Notes: generated from the letters alone by a model not told the origin. A stretch of 9,804 nt of DNA from Chloroflexota bacterium (GCA_022574315.1 JACZSH010000051.1:1-9804), one strand, 5' to 3'; positions 1 through 7,636 are shown, counted from the first letter of the stretch. Made by a program: numbers and translations.

Positions 1-113
1 CGGCACCGGCACCGGCACCGTCAGTGAATGTGTGGCTGCTGGTCGGCATAGCGTTAGCCACGATAATAGTTGTCGGTCTGGTTCTCTGGCTGGTGGCCTT
101 CCGACGCGAATAA
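1..113 (+). CDS. C-terminal end of a membrane-anchored surface/secreted protein (partial)
   Basis: Only the last 36 codons are visible, read from base 3 to the TAA at 111-113; the start lies outside the window. The residues run from an Ala-Pro repeat (APAPAP, encoded by a GCACCG triplication at bases 3-20), through a short polar stretch, into about 22 hydrophobic residues, and end in the basic tail RRE. This layout (low-complexity linker, one membrane segment, short positively charged cytoplasmic tail) is typical of an exported protein held in the membrane by its C-terminus. No LPXTG-type sorting motif is seen before the membrane segment. The function of the missing ectodomain cannot be told. 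The other frames through this stretch are either stopped early or lack this coherent pattern, so I am fairly sure of the frame. A good terminator follows about 25 bases after the stop. Confidence 0.75.
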   Translation, partial: APAPAPSVNVWLLVGIALATIIVVGLVLWLVAFRRE

Positions 114-135
114 TATTGATAGTCTTTGGGACACT

Positions 136-180
136 GGTTAACCCCCGGGGTAGCGAACGTATCCTGGGGGTTACCTTTTA
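136..180 (+). terminator. Rho-independent terminator after the left-edge gene
   Basis: Bases 140-149 (AACCCCCGGG) pair with 163-172 (CCTGGGGGTT), with one G.U pair. The stem extends outward by T-A and, across a bulged T, by GG/CC. The loop is about 13 bases, and a T-rich run (CTTTTA) follows directly. The GC-rich stem and T run fit an intrinsic terminator for the partial gene ending at 113. The T run is short, so efficiency is uncertain. Confidence 0.7.
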
Positions 181-296
181 TAGCGACGGCGAAAATAACG
201 GTTAACCGCCTGCTGAGGTTATCAAGCTCTGGCTCCGGCAAGTTACTTGATTCATCCACTTTATCCGGCATCTTACCGGTTAGCCGGCTCGTGATA

Positions 297-305
297 TGGT
301 ATACT
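297..305 (+). promoter_or_regulatory. Possible extended -10 promoter for the coiled-coil gene
   Basis: TGG followed by TATACT (300-305) matches an extended -10 element (TGn then five of six TATAAT bases). No convincing -35 box lies 16-18 bases upstream, which an extended -10 can tolerate. The predicted start of transcription, near 311-313, would leave a very short leader that just contains the ribosome binding site GGGAGG (312-317). A perfect 10-base palindrome (CGGTTAACCG, 199-208) lies about 90 bases upstream and could be an operator, but nothing else supports that. Confidence 0.35.
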
Positions 306-324
306 CGAACCGGGAGGTAGCCGC

Positions 325-726
325 GTGCGCAAAGGACTGTTAATCTGGAACAGTATCATTACCGTACTTTTAATCGTCGGCCTGGTGACATCGGGTTATT
401 ATTTAACCATTATGGAGCAAAAGATTTCCGTTTTGACCCAGGAAAACATGACCATCCGGCAAGCCATCAGCCAGCAAACGGCGGTCATAAACCAGCAGAC
501 CGAGGTCATCAATCAACAATCTGAAATTATTGACTACAACCTAAACTTAGCCTATGAAGAATACCTGGCTACCATCAAAGACAGCCAAGCCACCATGGAG
601 GATATGGCAATCCTGATTGCTGAATATAGTGAAGTAATCAACAATGACACGATTTATTTTGAAGAGATAGCCGAACGTTTGAAGGAACTGTCTATCGTGT
701 TACCGCAACCGGAAGAGTCCAATTAA
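325..726 (+). CDS. Small membrane-anchored coiled-coil protein, function unknown
   Basis: This 133-residue protein starts with GTG at 325, chosen because GGGAGG (312-317) sits seven bases upstream. Residues 1-4 are basic, residues about 6-28 are a hydrophobic signal-anchor or transmembrane helix, and the rest is hydrophilic and predicted helical, so one N-terminal anchor with a soluble C-terminal domain is likely. Residues 50-70 are three copies of a 7-residue unit (QQTAVIN, QQTEVIN, QQSEIID) with the spacing of coiled-coil heptads, suggesting oligomerisation. The remainder (70-133) is acidic and ends in PQPEESN. I do not recognise a family. The gene converges on glmS with 44 bases between the stops, and no clear terminator is visible there. 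It is more AT-rich in codon choice than its neighbours. The reading frame is well supported, the function is not. Confidence 0.75.
   Translation: MRKGLLIWNSIITVLLIVGLVTSGYYLTIMEQKISVLTQENMTIRQAISQQTAVINQQTEVINQQSEIIDYNLNLAYEEYLATIKDSQATMEDMAILIAEYSEVINNDTIYFEEIAERLKELSIVLPQPEESN
472..534 (+). repeat. Three tandem degenerate 21-base units inside the coiled-coil gene
   Basis: Codons 50-70 of the gene at 325 repeat a 7-codon unit three times (QQ[TS]-x-[VI]-I-[ND]). The protein repeat is nearly exact, but the DNA copies differ at many third positions (for example CAGCAA, CAGCAG, CAACAA). The unit is therefore kept at protein level and is not a recent DNA duplication. It sits at the start of the soluble part, just after the membrane anchor. 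Confidence 0.75.
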
Positions 727-770
727 GCCGGTTACCGACCCCAGCTAACGTCACCTGCGCCGGACTGGCC

Positions 771-2555
771 CTACTCCACCGTTACGCTTTTAGCCAGATT
801 GCGCGGGAAATCTATGGGACAACCCCGGTATTTTGCCGTATAGTAGGCTAAAAGCTGCAGCACCACTGTATTTACCACCGGGGAAAATATCGCATCAACC
901 TGCGGTACCGTGATAACTGAGTCGGCTAACTCGCTAATCGCCTCATTATCCTCCCCCACCACCGCAATCACCGGAGACCGCCTGGCCTTCACTTCCTTGA
1001 TATTGGTCAGCATCACCTCAGCCGTATTATCCTGCGCGATAATCGCCACCACCGGAGTATCCGCCCCCAGCAGAGCAAAGGGACCGTGTTTTAGCTCACC
1101 GGCAGCGTAGCCTTCAGCATGAATGTAGGAAATTTCTTTCAACTTAAGCGCCCCTTCCAGAGCTACCGGAAAGTTTATTCCCCTGCCAATGAAAAACACG
1201 TCATTATACTTTGACAGCTGGCGAGCACATTCCGACACGGCATTTACGTTATCCAGGACCCGCTGGACTTTCCCCGGCAGCTGTCTCAATCCCATGATGA
1301 GGTTATCCAGTTTCCGAATATCAACCTTGGCATACGGCAAGGCTAACCAGTATAATGCCATCAGCTGGGCAATAAAACTCTTGGTGGCGGCGACGCTTAT
1401 TTCCGGGCCTGCCCGCGTATCAACGACCTGGTCGGCAATACGACTGGCCGTGCTGCCAGGCACATTGGTAATGACGATTACCCGGCAGTTTTCCTCTTTC
1501 AATCTCTTTATCGCTTTAAGGGCATCTGCCGTCTCGCCGGACTGGGTAATAACAATCGTCTGACCTCTAACTGGACTCTGGCCATAGTAGTTAAACTCAG
1601 ATGCCAGTTCCGTCCTGACGGCGACTTTAAATAAGTCCTCCATGATATATTTGCCTATCAACGCGGCATGATAGGAGGTACCGGAAGCTAGAATGAGAAT
1701 CTCTCCCAGTCCGGTATCCAGGGACTTGGTTAAATCAGCTACCGGTTCCGCCGCTGATATATAGCCGCCAATGGTATCCCGTATCACCTTTGGCTGCTCG
1801 TGGATTTCTTTGAGCATAAAATGCTCGTAACCCGCCTTTTGGGCGTCTTCCACGTTCCATGAAATTTGATGTGTTTTTCTTTTAACGTCGGCGTTATGCC
1901 GGCGGATATTAATACTATCTCGGGTAATAACACCGATATCATCATCCTCCAAATAGATGACCCGACTGGTATAATCCAGAATTGCCGGCACGTCCGAGGC
2001 GACAAAGTTCTCCCGGTCGCCGACGCCAATAATCAACGGGCTATCTTTCCGGGCAACCACTAATTTTGGCTCATCCGCCTTCAAAACAACGATGGCGTAG
2101 GAACCATCAATGTCATGGAGAGCCACCGTTACCGCTTCTTCCAGATTACCCACATAATATTTCTCAACCAGGTGTGATATCACCTCGGTATCCGTCTCGG
2201 AAATAAATTTATGCCCCTCCGCCACCAGCTGCTGCTTTAGCTTCTGGAAATTATTAATCACCCCGTTGTGGACAACGGAAATCTCGCCGGTGCAATCGCC
2301 ATGCGGGTGAGCGTTCACCTGGCTAGGTTCCCCGTGAGTTGCCCACCTGGTATGACCGATACCCATGGTCCCGGGCATGGGCGGTAATACCTTTTCCAGC
2401 ACCTTCACCCTGACCGCGTCTTTATATACTTCGACATGGCTACCGGCGATGGCTATACCACAGGAATCATAGCCCCGATATTCCAACCGGGATAGACTGC
2501 TCATCAGTACCGGCTTGGCCTGTCTTTCTCCGATATATCCTACAATGCCACACAT
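771..2555 (-). CDS. glmS: Glutamine--fructose-6-phosphate aminotransferase (isomerizing) GlmS
   Basis: GlmS converts fructose-6-phosphate and glutamine into glucosamine-6-phosphate and glutamate in the cytoplasm, the first step to UDP-GlcNAc. The 594-residue length is close to the usual ~600. The N-terminus MCGIVGYIG gives the catalytic Cys after Met removal. The glutaminase domain (to about residue 215) shows GHTRWATHG (67-75), HNGVINN (96-102) and TDTEV (121-125). Two SIS sugar-isomerase domains follow: the first with SGTSYHA (291-297), TQSGET (337-342) and the AGPE loop (382-385), the second with ALEGALKLKEI (465-475) and ELKHGP (487-492). The C-terminus is the family-typical LAKSVTVE, with its active-site Lys. 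Start ATG at 2555 has GGAGAG about nine bases upstream. It is the last gene of the UDP-GlcNAc cluster, 46 bases after its neighbour. The 46-base gap leaves no room for a glmS ribozyme. All key residues looked for are present. Confidence 0.97.
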   Translation of the reverse strand: MCGIVGYIGERQAKPVLMSSLSRLEYRGYDSCGIAIAGSHVEVYKDAVRVKVLEKVLPPMPGTMGIGHTRWATHGEPSQVNAHPHGDCTGEISVVHNGVINNFQKLKQQLVAEGHKFISETDTEVISHLVEKYYVGNLEEAVTVALHDIDGSYAIVVLKADEPKLVVARKDSPLIIGVGDRENFVASDVPAILDYTSRVIYLEDDDIGVITRDSINIRRHNADVKRKTHQISWNVEDAQKAGYEHFMLKEIHEQPKVIRDTIGGYISAAEPVADLTKSLDTGLGEILILASGTSYHAALIGKYIMEDLFKVAVRTELASEFNYYGQSPVRGQTIVITQSGETADALKAIKRLKEENCRVIVITNVPGSTASRIADQVVDTRAGPEISVAATKSFIAQLMALYWLALPYAKVDIRKLDNLIMGLRQLPGKVQRVLDNVNAVSECARQLSKYNDVFFIGRGINFPVALEGALKLKEISYIHAEGYAAGELKHGPFALLGADTPVVAIIAQDNTAEVMLTNIKEVKARRSPVIAVVGEDNEAISELADSVITVPQVDAIFSPVVNTVVLQLLAYYTAKYRGCPIDFPRNLAKSVTVE

Positions 2556-2601
2556 ATCTAAAAGCTCTCCGCTAGCTTCTCCCCACAGGGATGAGATAGT
2601 T

Positions 2602-3780
2602 TTACATTACCAGGCTCTTGTCAGGCAGCCAGCCACTGATTAATTTCAGCGGCCGGATCTGGCTGTAGTTACCCACGATGACACCCGGCTGGGCCACCAC
2701 GCTATTTCCCAGTTTGCAGCCCTCTCCCAGCATCGCCCCGACACTCACCGTATGTCGCTCATGATTAACCCTTATCTCATCCCGGCCACTACAGGCGGTA
2801 AAATGGCCCTCGATAACACAGCCTTTGTCAATAACCGAGTCCTGTAACATACTCCCGGACCCGATGCTAACGTCATCACCGATAACACTGTTTTTAATCT
2901 CGGTAAATGGTGCAATAACGACGTTGTTACCAATACTGGTTGCCGGTAAGATGCACACATTTGGGCCGATATCACAGCCATCTCCGATAACGACCGGCCC
3001 GGAAAGATATGAGTTAGACCTTATGACGGTATCTTTGCCCACCGAGACCTGCCCTTTCAGGGCAACACCCGCTTCAATGGTACCGCCAACATGCGCCGGT
3101 GCCTGACGAAGGATAGCGCCATTGAGGTCCAAAACATCCCATGGATAGATTACGTCCAGCCAGGTGCCGTTTGTTTCTCTGGCGACGATGGAATGACCCT
3201 GCGCTATCATGCTGTTCAGAGCCTCAGGAAGGTCTAGTTCAGGTTCAATAAAACTGAATATTTCCCTGGTTAAAGAGTAAATACCGGTACTGACCACGTT
3301 ACCGATTGCTTCATCCGGTTTCTCCACGATTTTCGTTACCTTGCCCTGACTTATGGCCACCACTCCATATCTCATCGGGTTATCCACTTTTTTGACCAGT
3401 ACCGCTTCAGGGTTAATCCGCGTAATATCAGCGATGGTCTCGGCTGCTATCAGATTATCGCCGGGTAAAAGCAAAAACTCGTCTTTGATTTCTTCTTCGG
3501 CGCGGGCTAAGGCGTGAGCCGTACCCAGTTGCCTGTCCTGGGTCACATAGGTTATTCTAACCCCAAAATGTTCCCCCGAACCCATATAGTCAAATACCTG
3601 CTCTTTTTTATAGCCGACAATAAGTACAATATCACGAATGCCGTTCTGCGCCACCGCCTCAACCACGTACTGGAGTATTGGTTTTCCCGCGATGAACAGC
3701 ATTACTTTTGGCCGGTTCACGGTAAAGGGCCTGAGTCTTTGCCCTTCACCTGCCGCCAGAATTACCGCTTTCTTCAACAT
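2602..3780 (-). CDS. Sugar-1-phosphate nucleotidylyltransferase with left-handed beta-helix domain (GlmU-like paralogue lacking acetyltransferase motif)
   Basis: This 392-residue protein has an N-terminal nucleotidylyltransferase domain (to about residue 225): LAAGEGQRLRP (8-18), the sugar/phosphate-binding Lys in RPKVML (23-28), QLGTAHA (84-90), the metal-binding Asp in PGDN (106-109) and VEKP (152-155). Hexapeptide-repeat beta-helix follows (about 232-375). It is clearly a tandem paralogue of the next gene upstream, but the beta-helix lacks the HHNYIGDS and GAGT acetyltransferase motifs found there, so acetyl transfer is unlikely. It should couple NTP (UTP or dTTP) to a hexose-1-phosphate; the substrate cannot be told. 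ATG at 3780 is chosen because the Rossmann motif starts there and AGGGAG precedes it. The open frame extends upstream to 3855, but that would overlap the previous gene by 68 bases and adds non-family sequence. Seven bases separate it from the upstream stop, so translation is probably coupled. Confidence 0.88.
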   Translation of the reverse strand: MLKKAVILAAGEGQRLRPFTVNRPKVMLFIAGKPILQYVVEAVAQNGIRDIVLIVGYKKEQVFDYMGSGEHFGVRITYVTQDRQLGTAHALARAEEEIKDEFLLLPGDNLIAAETIADITRINPEAVLVKKVDNPMRYGVVAISQGKVTKIVEKPDEAIGNVVSTGIYSLTREIFSFIEPELDLPEALNSMIAQGHSIVARETNGTWLDVIYPWDVLDLNGAILRQAPAHVGGTIEAGVALKGQVSVGKDTVIRSNSYLSGPVVIGDGCDIGPNVCILPATSIGNNVVIAPFTEIKNSVIGDDVSIGSGSMLQDSVIDKGCVIEGHFTACSGRDEIRVNHERHTVSVGAMLGEGCKLGNSVVAQPGVIVGNYSQIRPLKLISGWLPDKSLVM

Positions 3781-3787
3781 ATACTCC

Positions 3788-4990
3788 CTAAAACACCTGT
3801 GAACCCGGTAAAATAACCCCGCTGGCCACTGCCCCGGGTCCAATAAGCGTGCCATTACCTATTACGGTACCAACGTTAATGCAGACATTAATACCGGTTT
3901 CCACCCCATCGCCAATTATAGCGCCCAGTTTCCGCTTTCCGGTATTTACACCGTTTGCCCAGACCTCTTTCTTGTCCAGCCGCAAGTTGGCCACCTTGGT
4001 ACCGGCACCTAAATTACATCCTTCGCCGACGATACTGTCGCCAATATAGTTATGGTGAGGAAGCTTACTATTTCTCATGATAATACAGTTTTTTACTTCC
4101 ACCGCACCGCCGATACGGCAACCGTCGGCAATAGCCGTAAAGGGTCGAATATAGCAATTTGGGCCAATGTCACAACCCTCTCCAATCATCACCGGCCCGA
4201 CAATGTAAGACCCGGACCGGATGGTGGTATTCTTCCCAATGGAAACGGCGCCTTTAATCACGACGTTCTCTTCAATAGCGCCCAGGTTTTTTAATCTGGT
4301 GGCCGCCAGCAGCCATTCATTAGCCGTCAGCAAATCCCAGGGATAGCTCAGGTCTATCCAGTGGCTTATTTTATGATAAGCAATATCAATTCCGTTGTCC
4401 ATCATTATTCCCAGAGAATCGGTTATCTCGTATTCTCCCCGAGGCGATACCGGTGTCCGGGATATCGCCTGAAAAATATCCGGAGTGAGCCGGTAAAACC
4501 CGGCGTTAGCTGTGGTCGAGGGGGGATTTTTTTCTTTTTCATATATGTGGACAACTTTCCCTTTCTTTAACTCGACCATACCCAGACCGGTGGTATCCTT
4601 GACTTCTATGATGCCGAGAGCATTACCACGCTTGGCAGCCAGTTTCCGGATGTCTTTTCGATTAACAATCACGTCACCGTTCATTACCATGAAGTGGCCA
4701 TCAACCAGATTTTCACTCATTCTAATCGCGTCCGCCGTACCCAGTTGTTTCCGCTGGTTGGCATAGGCAATGTTAACTCCCCATTTCTCCCCGCCACCAA
4801 AATAATCACGCACCTGCTCGTCGTGGTACCCGACCACGAAAATTAGCTCCTTAATGCCGGCGGCAATGACTTCCACCAGCAAATGCTCCAGAATAGGCTT
4901 ATTGGCCAGAGGCAACATCACCTTGGGTCTGGTGCGGGTCAGCGGACGCATCCGGTTCCCTTCTCCGGCGGCCAGAATAACTGCCTTCAA
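3788..4990 (-). CDS. glmU: Bifunctional GlmU-like: glucosamine-1-phosphate acetyltransferase / UDP-GlcNAc pyrophosphorylase (archaeal type)
   Basis: This 400-residue enzyme is predicted to acetylate glucosamine-1-phosphate and then transfer UMP from UTP to give UDP-GlcNAc. The nucleotidylyltransferase domain (about 1-225) shows LAAGEGNRMRP (6-16), RPKVMLP (21-27), QLGTADA (82-88), NGD (104-106) and YEKE (150-153). A long left-handed beta-helix follows (about 238-395). It contains HHNYIGDS (312-319) and NLGAGTKVANLR (326-337), corresponding to the catalytic-His and GAGT motifs of GlmU-type acetyltransferases. It is shorter than classical bacterial GlmU (~450) and resembles the archaeal two-domain enzymes. 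Translation starts at TTG (4990-4988), which overlaps the glmM stop as TTGA; AAGGAG lies about eight bases upstream, inside the end of glmM, so the two are translationally coupled. The gene symbol is given for function; it is not a canonical GlmU by length. Confidence 0.88.
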   Translation of the reverse strand: MKAVILAAGEGNRMRPLTRTRPKVMLPLANKPILEHLLVEVIAAGIKELIFVVGYHDEQVRDYFGGGEKWGVNIAYANQRKQLGTADAIRMSENLVDGHFMVMNGDVIVNRKDIRKLAAKRGNALGIIEVKDTTGLGMVELKKGKVVHIYEKEKNPPSTTANAGFYRLTPDIFQAISRTPVSPRGEYEITDSLGIMMDNGIDIAYHKISHWIDLSYPWDLLTANEWLLAATRLKNLGAIEENVVIKGAVSIGKNTTIRSGSYIVGPVMIGEGCDIGPNCYIRPFTAIADGCRIGGAVEVKNCIIMRNSKLPHHNYIGDSIVGEGCNLGAGTKVANLRLDKKEVWANGVNTGKRKLGAIIGDGVETGINVCINVGTVIGNGTLIGPGAVASGVILPGSQVF

Positions 4991-6282
4991 CTTACCTTCT
5001 CCTTACGGCAATCCTGGATTACCTTCACGCCTTCATTATATAGCTGGTGTACTCGCGTCTCAGTTTTCGCCTCGGCCGTCAGCCTGATTTTAGGCTCGGT
5101 GCCCGATGCCCTGACCAGCAGCCAGCCGTCATTAAAGTATAGCTTAATACCGTCAATCCTGCTTACTGATAACGGCCCCATGGCCATTAATTGAGGTTCC
5201 AGACTTGATAACCTCACTCCCTCGCTGTCAATACTACCACGAAGTAACGGGTAGCCGGGAACTGCATCAACCAGTCTGGATAGTTTCTCCTGGCTGGCGA
5301 TAGCCGCAATCCGGGCCGCCGCATGGATACCATCCGGGCAGAGTGACAGGCCGGGGAAGACCCAGCTTCCCGATGGCTCACCGCCAAACTCACCACCGTT
5401 CTTGAGTTCCTCGGAAACATAGTTATCCCCTATCCTGGTCCACCGGACATCGTAACCCGTCTCCTCAACGGCCATTGAAGCGTCAATCGTGGTCACAATA
5501 TCCGCGGCGTCCATCGCCTGAGCGAATATGAACAGGAGTTTATCACCGGGCACAAACCTGCCCTTGTCATCCACGGCCATCATTCGGTCCGCATCCCCGT
5601 CATGGGCAATACCCACGTCGGCACCGCATTCCCGGGTCAGCGCCATCAAGTCCGTCAGGTTGGACTCGGTTGGCTCGATGCCGCGAGGGAAGAAACCACT
5701 GGCAGTACAGTTTATCGCCTCTACTTCACAGCCCAGTTTCTCTAAAAGACGGGGAGTGATAACTGAAGCGGCGCCACACCCACAGTCCAGGGCAACTTTT
5801 AGTTTCAGACCCCCCGGAAACTCCCCCAAGATGCGTTCCAGGTGCCGTTCCACAGCGCCGGGGTGAAGGCAGCTTTGCTTCACCTCGTCCCACCGGGCAA
5901 CGCGAAAGGAACCATTTGAAACTATTCCTTCTATCTGCTCCTGCTGGACCTGGCTAAAAGCGGAGCCATCCGGGTTCAAGAGCTTGATACCATTGTATTG
6001 CGGAGGATTATGCGAAGCCGTAATCATCACCCCGGCGTCAAATTCCCGGGCGGCCAAAGCCAGCGTCGGCGTCGGCACAATTCCGGCGTCCTCACAGTGG
6101 CTGCCGGCGGCAAGCAGACCGGAGATAAGCGCCTGTTTCAGGCTGTCACTGGAAGTCCTGGTGTCAGTGCCCACCACCACCGTACCATAAGCCTCCCCCA
6201 TAGCCAGTCCCACTTTCACCGCCAGGTCGAGCAGGCCCTTGTCCCAGAGACGACGAATTCCGGATGTGCCAAAAAGTCGCAT
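4987..6282 (-). CDS. glmM: Phosphoglucosamine mutase GlmM (alpha-D-phosphohexomutase family)
   Basis: This enzyme interconverts glucosamine-6-phosphate and glucosamine-1-phosphate, linking GlmS to the GlmU-like enzyme. All four family signatures are visible in the 431 residues: the phosphoserine loop ITASHNPP (87-94, Ser90), the metal site DGDADR (228-233), the sugar-recognition loop GGEPSG (300-305) and the phosphate-binding loop RASGTEPKIR (391-400). The N-terminus FGTSGIR (4-10) is also typical. The length is a little under the ~445 of bacterial GlmM and near the archaeal versions. Substrate choice (glucosamine rather than mannose or glucose) rests on its place in the cluster, as the motifs are shared by phosphomannomutases. 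Start ATG at 6282 has an AGGAT site about six bases upstream. It is the first gene of the operon and overlaps the next by four bases. Confidence 0.92.
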   Translation of the reverse strand: MRLFGTSGIRRLWDKGLLDLAVKVGLAMGEAYGTVVVGTDTRTSSDSLKQALISGLLAAGSHCEDAGIVPTPTLALAAREFDAGVMITASHNPPQYNGIKLLNPDGSAFSQVQQEQIEGIVSNGSFRVARWDEVKQSCLHPGAVERHLERILGEFPGGLKLKVALDCGCGAASVITPRLLEKLGCEVEAINCTASGFFPRGIEPTESNLTDLMALTRECGADVGIAHDGDADRMMAVDDKGRFVPGDKLLFIFAQAMDAADIVTTIDASMAVEETGYDVRWTRIGDNYVSEELKNGGEFGGEPSGSWVFPGLSLCPDGIHAAARIAAIASQEKLSRLVDAVPGYPLLRGSIDSEGVRLSSLEPQLMAMGPLSVSRIDGIKLYFNDGWLLVRASGTEPKIRLTAEAKTETRVHQLYNEGVKVIQDCRKEKVS

Positions 6283-6291
6283 ATCATCCTA

Positions 6292-6321
6292 ATTTTGAAC
6301 CCTGATAAACCTGAATGTCAA
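6292..6321 (-). promoter_or_regulatory. Possible promoter for the glmM operon
   Basis: On the minus strand TTGACA (6321-6316) is a perfect -35 box. Eighteen bases later comes CAAAAT (6297-6292), a four-of-six match to the -10 box. Transcription would start almost at the glmM ATG (6282), leaving a very short or absent leader, which makes this uncertain. A hairpin-forming inverted repeat lies just upstream. Confidence 0.3.
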
Positions 6322-6335
6322 TACCAGCCTCAGAC

Positions 6336-6373
6336 CCGGTTAATGGACGTTGCATTACCGGACAGGTTTTTTT
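6336..6373 (+). terminator. Terminator-like hairpin with T7 run, no matching + strand gene
   Basis: CCGGTTAATG (6336-6345) pairs with CATTACCGG (6353-6361), with one bulged T and a 7-base loop. It is followed on the + strand by ACAGG and seven Ts (6367-6373). The T run lies five bases after the stem, which is less than ideal. In minus orientation no T run follows, so it would not terminate the M50 gene upstream. No + strand gene is visible before it. It could be an antisense-transcript terminator, an operator upstream of the -35 box at 6321, or chance. Confidence 0.4.
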
Positions 6374-6496
6374 ATGGTTGCCGGGGATACGATAAGAAAA
6401 AAGATAATATTCTTTACCAGTCATCACCGCCTTAGCCCTGGCGATTATTGCCGAAACTGAAACCGGGCAGATTTGAAACAGAGTACAGGAGCAGGT

Positions 6497-7633
6497 TTAT
6501 ATTTTCAGTTCGGTACGGGTACGCAGGAGTCCAATCAGCCGCTCACGGGTGACCAGCCCGATAACCCTCCCGTCACTGACCACCGGTAACTGGTTTACCG
6601 CGTTTTCATCCATCTGCTCCAGCACGCTCATTGCGTCCTGGTCAGGTGAGATTACCCTCAGACGGCTAATCGGGGTCATGATATCCTGCGCCGTAATGTG
6701 CTCCCGCTTCGCCTGATTGACCAGTTTAATATTCTCCAGCGTTAATACGCCGGTTAACTGGTCGGCATTGGCCACCAGAAAGCAGCGATGCCCGCCGGTA
6801 AGGATATACCCGTTAACCAGGCGGTTAATGGTAACCTCCGGAGCGATGACCGGACAATCCGGCTGCATTATCTGCGCGGCGGTAATCCCCAGTAGCACCC
6901 CCTGCCACCGGGACTGACGATAGCTGACGGCGGCAATATAGCTCAAGAACCAGCCAATAAGCGCCAGCCAGAGGCCACTGTACCACTGCCCGGGAAACCG
7001 GAAAACCAGAGCAATGCCTCCCAGAATAAACAGGTAACCCACGCCGCGGCCGACATTGGTAGCTATTCTGGTAGCTCGCTGATAGTCGCCGCTAAAGCGC
7101 CAGAGTATGGAGCGAAAGATCCGGCCGCCGTCCAGGGGAAAGCCGGGGATAAGATTGAATACCGCCAGGACCACGTTTACCTGGGCCAGCCAGGAGGTAA
7201 TCGCCGCCACCGGTTCATTAATGCCACCGAATAACAGGTGGAGCACGTAAAAAATACCGCCGATTGTCAGGCTGGAGAGCGGACCGGCGATGGCCATTTT
7301 GAACTCAGCGCCGTGGTGCTTCGCCTCCCGGGTCATGTGAGCCACGCCGCCGAAAATAAAGAGAGTAATGCTTTTTACGGGTATGTTATTGGCCCGACCG
7401 ACCAGACTGTGGGCCAGCTCGTGCGCGACGACCGAAGAAAAAAACAGCAGGCTGGCGGAGATACCGGTAATCCAGTAAACCGCTATATTCCAGCCCGGGT
7501 AGATGACCGGAAAATACTGCCAGGACATGGAAACGGTTATCAGGATGAAGATGATAAACCAGGAATAGTGCAGATGGAACTGAATCCCGAATATTCTACC
7601 CAGATAAAATCCGCCACCCATTATCTGTTTCAA
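6497..7633 (-). CDS. M50 family site-2-type intramembrane zinc metalloprotease with two CBS domains
   Basis: Members of this family cut substrate proteins inside the membrane, usually in regulated proteolysis; the substrate here is unknown. The 378-residue protein has about six hydrophobic segments (roughly 23-37, 50-70, 112-135, 143-164, 197-212, 219-237). The zinc motif HELAH (71-75) lies at the end of the second, and the third ligand lies in NLIPGFPLDGGR (160-171, Asp168). Two CBS domains follow (about 253-302 and 315-372), which commonly bind adenine nucleotides and suggest control by cell energy state. The protein is family-sized and appears intact. The start is uncertain: TTG at 7633 is three bases after the thiC stop, and an in-frame ATG lies at 7621 (four codons shorter); neither has a clear ribosome binding site. 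Translation is probably coupled to thiC. The gap to glmM downstream is 214 bases, so the two are likely separate units. Confidence 0.92.
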   Translation of the reverse strand: MKQIMGGGFYLGRIFGIQFHLHYSWFIIFILITVSMSWQYFPVIYPGWNIAVYWITGISASLLFFSSVVAHELAHSLVGRANNIPVKSITLFIFGGVAHMTREAKHHGAEFKMAIAGPLSSLTIGGIFYVLHLLFGGINEPVAAITSWLAQVNVVLAVFNLIPGFPLDGGRIFRSILWRFSGDYQRATRIATNVGRGVGYLFILGGIALVFRFPGQWYSGLWLALIGWFLSYIAAVSYRQSRWQGVLLGITAAQIMQPDCPVIAPEVTINRLVNGYILTGGHRCFLVANADQLTGVLTLENIKLVNQAKREHITAQDIMTPISRLRVISPDQDAMSVLEQMDENAVNQLPVVSDGRVIGLVTRERLIGLLRTRTELKI

Positions 7634-7636
7634 AGA

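Noticed and set aside
126..320. 64-codon + strand frame between the terminator and the coiled-coil gene
   Set aside because: It spans the terminator hairpin and the promoter-like sequence, has no ribosome binding site and shows no protein-like pattern.
2556..2601. glmS ribozyme upstream of glmS
   Set aside because: Only 46 bases separate glmS from the preceding stop, too short for the ribozyme, and no matching core was seen.
3781..3855. N-terminal extension of the second nucleotidylyltransferase up to 3855
   Set aside because: It would overlap the preceding gene by 68 bases and adds residues unlike the family, whose proteins begin right at the KAVILAAGEG motif; ATG at 3780 has AGGGAG before it.
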